Assembly (NCBI GenBank): GCA_018716795.1 | Contig: DVJK01000196.1 | Span: 1 to 5,673 of the forward strand | DNA length: 5,673 bases | Direction of reading: 5' to 3' | Origin: Candidatus Scatomorpha merdipullorum | GTDB taxonomy: Bacteria > Bacillota > Clostridia > Oscillospirales > Oscillospiraceae | Shown: positions 1 to 4,731 of the stretch, in pieces | How the letters are laid out: the number at the start of each line of letters is the position of its first letter | Numbering within the stretch: the stretch's first letter is position 1 | Translations under genes and position numbers: made by a program | Notes under the pieces: generated by a model | What the model was told of the DNA's origin: nothing | The model's input: only the letters and a program-made list of their open reading frames with translations | The model's database searches: none

Positions 1-1533
1 ACGCGGGTGTATGACCCCGTGCCCCGAGACCACGCGGCCATTTTTTACCACCGGTCTGTTCAGAGGGTGGAGCATGGCGCCGATGAGCTCGCGAGCCGCT
101 CCGGGCAGCAGCCGGGTGTCGGCGTCGAGCGTCAAAATGAAGCGTGTTTTTTTTAGTCGTTTTCTGTCGCCTGAGAGTAGCTTTATGTCGCTCTCATAGT
201 CGCTGCATAGTCGCGCAAGAGTCGCCAGAGCACCCCTTTTTCGCTCATATCCGCGCCACAATTTTTCGCGTTTTACCTCCTTTCTTGGGCGCAAAAACAG
301 ATAAAACCCGCCGGAATAGCGCGAATTTAGTACGTCTACGGCATTTTTGGCGGCTGAAACCGCCTCCTCGTCGCCCTCGTCCGTTTCCCGCTCCGATTCC
401 GGCAAATCCGCGAGTATCCCGAAGCTCAATTCGCGCCCGCAGTCCCGCGAGGCGTGGTAAAATTCCTCGAGCCTGCGAGCCAGTATTTTCCCATCCTCGG
501 GCGACTTCAGTATGGCGGAAATAACCGCGATAGTCCGCCCCTCGGCGGGTACGCCGTCCTTCAGCTCAAGCCTTGGAGGGAGGTTTCTGGGTATAATTCT
601 CAGCAAGACCGCGTCCGACAGCCCCCTGACGACGGAATACGCGGGCAGAAGGGCGAGCAGAGCCCCGCCCAGCCCGCCGAATATCCCGGAAATAGTGCAG
701 ATAATAAGCGTAATAATAATGTTTACCGCACAGATAAGCCCAATTTTGTGCGCTCCGCACCTCCGCCCGAACGGCTCTTCGAGCAGCCACCAGCCGACGT
801 GTCCGCGCTTCGTGTCCCCCTTGTTCTCCTCCGCCTTTTCGAGCAGCGCCTCCGCGAGCTCGACCTCGCTAACACCCATGCGGCGGGCGTTTGCGGCGAG
901 GCGTGAGCGGTATATGAGGCGGGTGCGCTCGTCGAGCAGAGGGTATACGCCGCAGCTCTCGCGCGACAGTATGCGCCCCGCGAGGTCGGCGGACCGTATC
1001 AGCTCGGATATGTCCTCGGTCGAGAGCCGCCGGAGCGAATTTATCGCCGCCGAGACGAGCTCCGCCGAGGACTCGGGCTTCGTAAACTCCCGTGATATGA
1101 GACTTACGAGCCCGGAGCGCAGGGCTGCGCCGAGCAGCCGAAGCTCGCTCAGCGAGAGCGGATGCACCCGCTGGAAGCCCTCGAAGAAGGCCGCTGCGCC
1201 CTCGAGCGTCACCGCCCCGCTCAGCCTTTCCGCTAGCAGATAGGCGCCCTCGCATATCCGCGCGTCCTCGTCCCCCGCCGGGACGCGCCTCACGCCGGCA
1301 AAGTCCGCCGCCGCCGCGAGAGCCTCGCGCTCTATGAGGTATCGGTTGTCGGAGAGCCACTCGCCGGCCGCGCCGCCGGCCTCGCGGCGCAGCGGGCGCA
1401 GCGCAAGCCTCATGCGGCGCGAGATACGCCGGCCTGAGAAGCTCCCGACCGACGCGATGCGCCGCGCGGCGCTCTCGCCGTATTCCTGAAGTGTATCCAG
1501 CCGGTAAATCCGGGCGTTTTCGTTTTCTGGCAC
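1..1533 (-). CDS. ndvB: Cyclic beta-1,2-glucan synthase-like protein (NdvB/ChvB/Cgs family, GT84), N-terminal part, cut by the left window edge
   Basis: Reading the minus strand from GTG at 1533 gives 511 codons with no stop to base 1. The GTG has an AAGGAG site 7 bases upstream, which fixes the start. Residues 1-250 are a soluble, mostly helical region that includes AGEWLSDNRYLIEREA and LAANARRMGVSEVELAEALL. RGHVGWWLL (243-251) leads into two hydrophobic segments, about 264-284 and 286-304. A cytosolic glycosyltransferase domain follows, with FILTLDADTRLLPGAARELI around 466-485; D470 and D472 form the DxD-like nucleotide-sugar/metal motif. HPLNRPVV and RVVSGHGVIHPR then match my memory of the GT84 core. 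In the characterised family, UDP-glucose is polymerised to a protein-linked beta-1,2-glucan at the inner membrane, and a C-terminal GH94 phosphorylase domain controls chain length. None of that C-terminal part is in the window, so cyclisation and product are inferred. The N-terminal region seems shorter than in the alphaproteobacterial enzymes. GC content drops towards the catalytic part. Confidence 0.87.
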   Translation of the reverse strand, partial: MPENENARIYRLDTLQEYGESAARRIASVGSFSGRRISRRMRLALRPLRREAGGAAGEWLSDNRYLIEREALAAAADFAGVRRVPAGDEDARICEGAYLLAERLSGAVTLEGAAAFFEGFQRVHPLSLSELRLLGAALRSGLVSLISREFTKPESSAELVSAAINSLRRLSTEDISELIRSADLAGRILSRESCGVYPLLDERTRLIYRSRLAANARRMGVSEVELAEALLEKAEENKGDTKRGHVGWWLLEEPFGRRCGAHKIGLICAVNIIITLIICTISGIFGGLGGALLALLPAYSVVRGLSDAVLLRIIPRNLPPRLELKDGVPAEGRTIAVISAILKSPEDGKILARRLEEFYHASRDCGRELSFGILADLPESERETDEGDEEAVSAAKNAVDVLNSRYSGGFYLFLRPRKEVKREKLWRGYERKRGALATLARLCSDYESDIKLLSGDRKRLKKTRFILTLDADTRLLPGAARELIGAMLHPLNRPVVKNGRVVSGHGVIHPR

Positions 1534-1540
1534 GGTATCT

Positions 1541-1546
1541 CTCCTT
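1541..1546 (-). promoter_or_regulatory. Ribosome binding site of the glucan synthase gene
   Basis: The minus strand reads AAGGAG here, followed by 7 bases and the GTG at 1533-1531. It is the only good Shine-Dalgarno match near the start of the long minus-strand frame, and it supports GTG over any internal ATG. Confidence 0.8.
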
Positions 1547-1616
1547 CGGATTCGATACCCGCTATTTTTCCCGGAAGGCGCGCGGGGCATACATTCCGGC
1601 TGTAAAATAAAAAGTC

Positions 1617-1645
1617 TTGACAGCGCCTCGGAGCTAGTGTATAAT
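1617..1645 (+). promoter_or_regulatory. Consensus housekeeping sigma (SigA/sigma-70) promoter of ylxM-ffh
   Basis: A perfect -35 box TTGACA (1617-1622) and a perfect -10 box TATAAT (1640-1645) are separated by exactly 17 bases, the optimum. An A/T-rich tract, TAAAATAAAAA (1603-1613), lies just upstream of the -35 box and could act as an UP element. Transcription should start near 1651-1653, giving a leader of only about 23 bases before the ylxM GTG at 1675. No equally good promoter is visible on the minus strand for the divergent glucan synthase gene. Confidence 0.93.
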
Positions 1646-1657
1646 ACGCAGGCTTGG

Positions 1658-1665
1658 AAAGGGGG
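1658..1665 (+). promoter_or_regulatory. Ribosome binding site of ylxM
   Basis: AAAGGGGG sits 9 bases before GTG at 1675. It decides the start. An in-frame TTG at 1654 lies upstream of this site and only a base or two from the predicted transcription start, so it is not a credible start codon. Confidence 0.75.
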
Positions 1666-1674
1666 TCTGCCGCC

Positions 1675-2025
1675 GTGAACAGGGATAACGTCTATCTCAC
1701 GATGCTTCTCGACTACTACGGCGAGCTGCTCACCGTCAAGCAGCGGGAGTATTTCGACCTGCACTACAACCACGACCTCTCCCTCGCGGAGATAGGCGAG
1801 ATGAACGGCATCTCGCGCCAGGGCGTGTGGGAGATAGTGCGCCGCGCGGAGCAGATAATGCGCGGCATAGACGAAAAGACCGGGCTCGTCTCCCGCCGCC
1901 GTGAGCGCAGCGAGGCGGTGAAGCTCATCACCGCGGAGCTAACGCCGCTCCTCGAAAGCGGCGACGAGGCCGTGTCCGGCGCGGCGCGGCGCTCGCTCGA
2001 AGCCCTCACGGCTCTGGACAACTGA
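1675..2025 (+). CDS. ylxM: YlxM family helix-turn-helix protein, SRP-associated
   Basis: This is a 116-residue protein from GTG 1675, close to the usual YlxM length. The family (YlxM/p13) is known in Firmicutes as the partner gene of ffh; p13 of Streptococcus has been reported to modulate the SRP pathway. The N-terminal half resembles the sigma region 4 type of helix-turn-helix: LLTVKQREYFDLHYNHDLSL (18-37), then IGEMNGISRQGVWEIVRRAE (40-59), where SRQGVW is the recognition helix start. The C-terminal half (about 70-116) is charged, helical and poorly conserved. The stop lies 13 bases before the ffh ATG, so the two genes are co-transcribed from the consensus promoter upstream. The fold and the pairing with ffh are clear. 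Whether it binds DNA, SRP RNA or Ffh cannot be told from the sequence. Confidence 0.93.
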   Translation: MNRDNVYLTMLLDYYGELLTVKQREYFDLHYNHDLSLAEIGEMNGISRQGVWEIVRRAEQIMRGIDEKTGLVSRRRERSEAVKLITAELTPLLESGDEAVSGAARRSLEALTALDN

Positions 2026-2038
2026 CGGAGGAACACCA

Positions 2039-3418
<1,380 letters not shown>

Positions 3419-3430
3419 ACGATGCGGCGG

Positions 3431-3459
3431 CGCGCCTGCCGAAATTTGCAGCGCGTTTT
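3431..3459 (+). terminator. Possible intrinsic terminator after ffh
   Basis: CGCGC at 3431-3435 pairs with GCGCG at 3451-3455. After a one-base bulge (C3436), TGC (3437-3439) pairs with GCA (3448-3450), leaving an 8-base loop. TTTT (3456-3459) follows at once. The stem begins 12 bases after the ffh stop. The U run is short and the stem is bulged, so this may only reduce read-through towards rpsP. Confidence 0.45.
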
Positions 3460-3486
3460 GCCCGCAGATTCAGAATCGGCGAGGAA

Positions 3487-3565
3487 TTTTCCCGCCAGAC
3501 AAGGCAAACCGACGAAGGCGTACCGAGTGTACGTTGAGGAGGTTTAACGCAGTATGGCGGGAAAA
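3487..3565. repeat. 79-base palindromic intergenic element (repeat-like, imperfect long hairpin)
   Basis: The ends are a perfect 11-bp inverted repeat, TTTTCCCGCCA (3487-3497) and TGGCGGGAAAA (3555-3565). Inside it AAACC (3506-3510) pairs with GGTTT (3541-3545). At the centre CGTAC (3519-3523) pairs with GTACG (3529-3533) around a 5-base loop, CGAGT. The whole element therefore folds into one long interrupted hairpin on either strand. It contains no credible reading frame. Its structure is that of a small non-coding palindromic repeat or MITE-like element. The central motif GAAGGCGTAC...GTGTACG looks familiar to me from intergenic repeats of other clostridial genomes, but I cannot confirm that here. 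Only one copy is in the window, so calling it a repeat is an inference. Confidence 0.6.
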
Positions 3566-3580
3566 GGCCCGCCGCGCTGG

Positions 3581-3605
3581 ATTAAAACCGCTTTGCGGTT
3601 TTAAT
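3581..3605. terminator. Perfect 11-bp hairpin before rpsP, possible bidirectional terminator or attenuator
   Basis: ATTAAAACCGC (3581-3591), loop TTT (3592-3594) and GCGGTTTTAAT (3595-3605) form a perfect stem. The A-rich left arm and T-rich right arm around a CCGC/GCGG core are the layout of a small bidirectional intrinsic terminator. The GC core is only 4 bp and the T run is short, so termination would be weak. The stem ends 16 bases before the rpsP Shine-Dalgarno site (3622-3629), so it sits in the rpsP leader if transcription comes from upstream. Confidence 0.4.
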
Positions 3606-3635
3606 ATACGAGAAAACTTATGGAGGTGAAAATAA

Positions 3636-3872
3636 ATGGTAAAGATTCGTCTTCGCAGGATGGGCGCCAAGAAGGCCCCTTACTACCGCATCGTCGTCGC
3701 CGACTCCCGCAGCCCGCGCGACGGCCGCTTCATCGAGGAGATAGGCACCTACGATCCCCTGAGCGAGACCAACTCCCTGCGCGTCGATCTCGAGCGCGCC
3801 AAGTACTGGATTGCAAACGGCGCGCAGCCGACCGACACCGTCAGGGGCCTGCTCAAGAAGGCCGAGGCGTAA
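3636..3872 (+). CDS. rpsP: 30S ribosomal protein S16
   Basis: This 78-residue protein has the usual S16 length. It begins with the family signature MVKIRLRRMGAKKAPYYRIV, followed by VADSRSPRDGRFIEEIGTYDP. Further on it has the conserved RAKYWIANGAQPTDTV segment ahead of the C-terminal GLLKKAEA. S16 is a primary assembly protein of the 30S body that binds 16S rRNA. The ATG at 3636 is preceded by a strong GGAGGTGA (3622-3629) with 6 bases of spacing, fitting high expression. ATA is used for only one of five isoleucines, unlike the neighbouring enzyme genes. khpA starts 48 bases downstream. The short spacer holds a small GC-rich hairpin (GGCGC 3874-3878 with GCGCC 3890-3894) and no T run, so co-transcription is expected. 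The promoter upstream was not identified with confidence. Confidence 0.98.
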   Translation: MVKIRLRRMGAKKAPYYRIVVADSRSPRDGRFIEEIGTYDPLSETNSLRVDLERAKYWIANGAQPTDTVRGLLKKAEA

Positions 3873-3907
3873 GGGCGCGGCCCTTCCGGGCGCCGGACAT
3901 GCTACCT

Positions 3908-3913
3908 AAGGAG
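3908..3913 (+). promoter_or_regulatory. Ribosome binding site of khpA
   Basis: AAGGAG is 7 bases before ATG 3921. It selects this ATG over the TTG codon immediately in front of it (3918-3920), which would have a spacing of only 4 bases. Confidence 0.85.
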
Positions 3914-3920
3914 CATTTTG

Positions 3921-4151
3921 ATGAACGAACTTTTGACCTACATTGTTCAGAGCCTCGTCGACAAGCCCGACGAGGTCTCGGTGACCGAGCGCAAAGCCGA
4001 GGGCGAGACCATCTTTGAGGTGCGCGTCGCCGACGGCGATATGGGCAAGGTCATCGGCCGTCAGGGACGGATTGTCAAGGAAATCCGCATCCTCATGAAG
4101 GCCGTGGCCCAGAGAAAGGGCAAAAAGGTCTCGGTCGAGATAGTCGACTGA
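3921..4151 (+). CDS. khpA: KhpA family KH-domain RNA-binding protein
   Basis: This 76-residue protein is a single KH domain, matching the family length of about 75-80. The RNA-gripping GxxG loop is GRQG (46-49) within the typical segment GKVIGRQGRIVKEIRILMKA (42-61). The beta strand before it is ETIFEVRVA, and the C-terminal strand is KKVSVEIVD. In Firmicutes KhpA (formerly YlqC) dimerises with KhpB/Jag and binds many RNAs, affecting cell division and elongation in Streptococcus pneumoniae. Its location between rpsP and rimM is the standard Gram-positive arrangement. The stop is 90 bases before rimM, and this gap holds the hairpin and terminator described separately. The KhpB partner is not in the window. 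Confidence 0.95.
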   Translation: MNELLTYIVQSLVDKPDEVSVTERKAEGETIFEVRVADGDMGKVIGRQGRIVKEIRILMKAVAQRKGKKVSVEIVD

Positions 4152-4159
4152 GCTAAGCT

Positions 4160-4185
4160 GTGCGGGCGGGGCTTCCCGCCCGCGC
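4160..4185 (+). promoter_or_regulatory. GC-rich hairpin upstream of the rimM terminator
   Basis: GCGGGCGGG (4162-4170) pairs perfectly with CCCGCCCGC (4175-4183) around a GCTT loop. One G-T wobble and one further G-C pair extend the stem to 11 bp. No T run follows, so it is not a terminator on its own. It begins 9 bases after the khpA stop codon. Its 3' arm contains CCCGCC, which can also pair with GGCGGG (4200-4205) in the next hairpin. Confidence 0.6.
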
Positions 4186-4198
4186 ATAAGCGTATTGG

Positions 4199-4224
4199 CG
4201 GCGGGAGGCAAACCCGCCGTTTTT
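4199..4224 (+). terminator. Intrinsic terminator or attenuator between khpA and rimM
   Basis: CGGCGGG (4199-4205), a 7-base loop (AGGCAAA) and CCCGCCG (4213-4219) form a 7-bp GC-only stem directly followed by TTTTT (4220-4224), a textbook intrinsic terminator. It lies inside the gene group, 17 bases before the rimM ATG. It may lower rimM-trmD expression relative to rpsP-khpA, or be regulated through the hairpin just upstream. No good promoter fits between it and rimM, so rimM probably depends on read-through. Confidence 0.75.
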
Positions 4225-4229
4225 GGTAT

Positions 4230-4234
4230 GGTGA
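4230..4234 (+). promoter_or_regulatory. Weak ribosome binding site of rimM
   Basis: GGTGA is the only Shine-Dalgarno-like match before ATG 4242, with 7 bases of spacing. It fits the downstream part of the AAGGAGGTGA consensus. It is clearly weaker than the sites of rpsP, khpA and ffh, consistent with lower expression of this assembly factor. Confidence 0.45.
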
Positions 4235-4241
4235 CTGCCTT

Positions 4242-4727
4242 ATGAAGGAAAGATTTATAGAGGCCGGAGAAATTGTGAACACCCACGGCGTGCGCGGCGA
4301 GGTCAAGATTATGCCCTGGACGGACACGCCGGAGTTCCTGCGCGCGATAAAGACGCTCTACGTCGACGGAAATCCCCTGCGCGTCCTCTCCTCCCGCGTA
4401 CACAAGGGCGCCGTGCTCGCCCTGCTCGAGGGCGTGGAGGACGTCAACGCCGCCATGCGCCTCAAGGGCCGGCGCGTCTTCATAGACCGGGAGGACGCGC
4501 GCCTGCCCGAAGGGCGCTTTTTCATTCAGGACATAATGGGCGCGCGCGTCGTGACCGAGTCCGGCGAGGAATTGGGCGCGCTCGCCGAGGTCATAGACGC
4601 CCCTGCGGGCATGGTCTACGTCGTGCGCGGGAAGGACGAGCACCTTATCCCCGCCGTGGACGAGTTCGTGCTCAAAACCGACGCCGACGCGGGAGTTATC
4701 ACCGTGCGGCTCATAGAGGGGATGTGA
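4242..4727 (+). CDS. rimM: Ribosome maturation factor RimM
   Basis: This 161-residue protein is in the normal RimM range. The N-terminal RimM beta-barrel domain opens with IEAGEIVNTHGVRGEVKI (6-23), containing the family hallmark G-I-V-x-T-H-G-V-R-G-E-V, and continues with a TDTPEFL segment. A PRC-barrel domain (about 91-161) starts at GRFFIQDIMGARVVTESGEE. It carries the conserved LIPAVDEFV strand (135-143) and ends in VRLIEGM. RimM binds S19 on the 30S head and helps late 16S rRNA folding; it is not catalytic. ATG 4242 follows a terminator hairpin by only 17 bases and has a weak Shine-Dalgarno site. The trmD GTG begins 4 bases after the stop, so the two are almost certainly translated from one message. 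Confidence 0.97.
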   Translation: MKERFIEAGEIVNTHGVRGEVKIMPWTDTPEFLRAIKTLYVDGNPLRVLSSRVHKGAVLALLEGVEDVNAAMRLKGRRVFIDREDARLPEGRFFIQDIMGARVVTESGEELGALAEVIDAPAGMVYVVRGKDEHLIPAVDEFVLKTDADAGVITVRLIEGM

Positions 4728-4731
4728 GCGT

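Noticed and set aside
144..1243. Several overlapping plus-strand open frames (for example 144-524, 454-906, 512-1243)
   Set aside because: All lie antisense to the glucan synthase frame, which is continuous over the whole stretch and carries family motifs. The plus-strand products are Arg/Ser/Pro-rich noise.
1547..1640. Promoter for the glucan synthase on the minus strand
   Set aside because: AT-rich patches and a TTTACA are present, but no -10 box lies at the right distance. Nothing better than chance was found, so none is called.
1654..1674. TTG at 1654 as the start of ylxM
   Set aside because: It would fall at the predicted transcription start, upstream of the ribosome binding site AAAGGGGG. 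GTG 1675 fits the spacing and the family N-terminus better.
3534..3621. Promoter for rpsP (TTGAGG at 3534, TAATAT near 3603, TTGCGG at 3593)
   Set aside because: No pair of boxes has acceptable sequence and 16-18 base spacing at the same time. Several of these bases belong to the hairpin stem.
3419..3635. SRP RNA (ffs), a tRNA or a small gene in the gap after ffh
   Set aside because: No GGAA-tetraloop helix 8 typical of SRP RNA, no tRNA cloverleaf and no reading frame with a ribosome binding site was found. The gap is explained by hairpins and the palindromic element.
3873..3900. Hairpin between rpsP and khpA as a terminator
   Set aside because: The stem is short (GGCGC/GCGCC), the interior pairs poorly and no T run follows, so read-through into khpA is expected.
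3918..3920. TTG start for khpA, one codon before ATG 3921
   Set aside because: ATG 3921 has the better start codon and 7-base spacing to AAGGAG; the TTG would have only 4.
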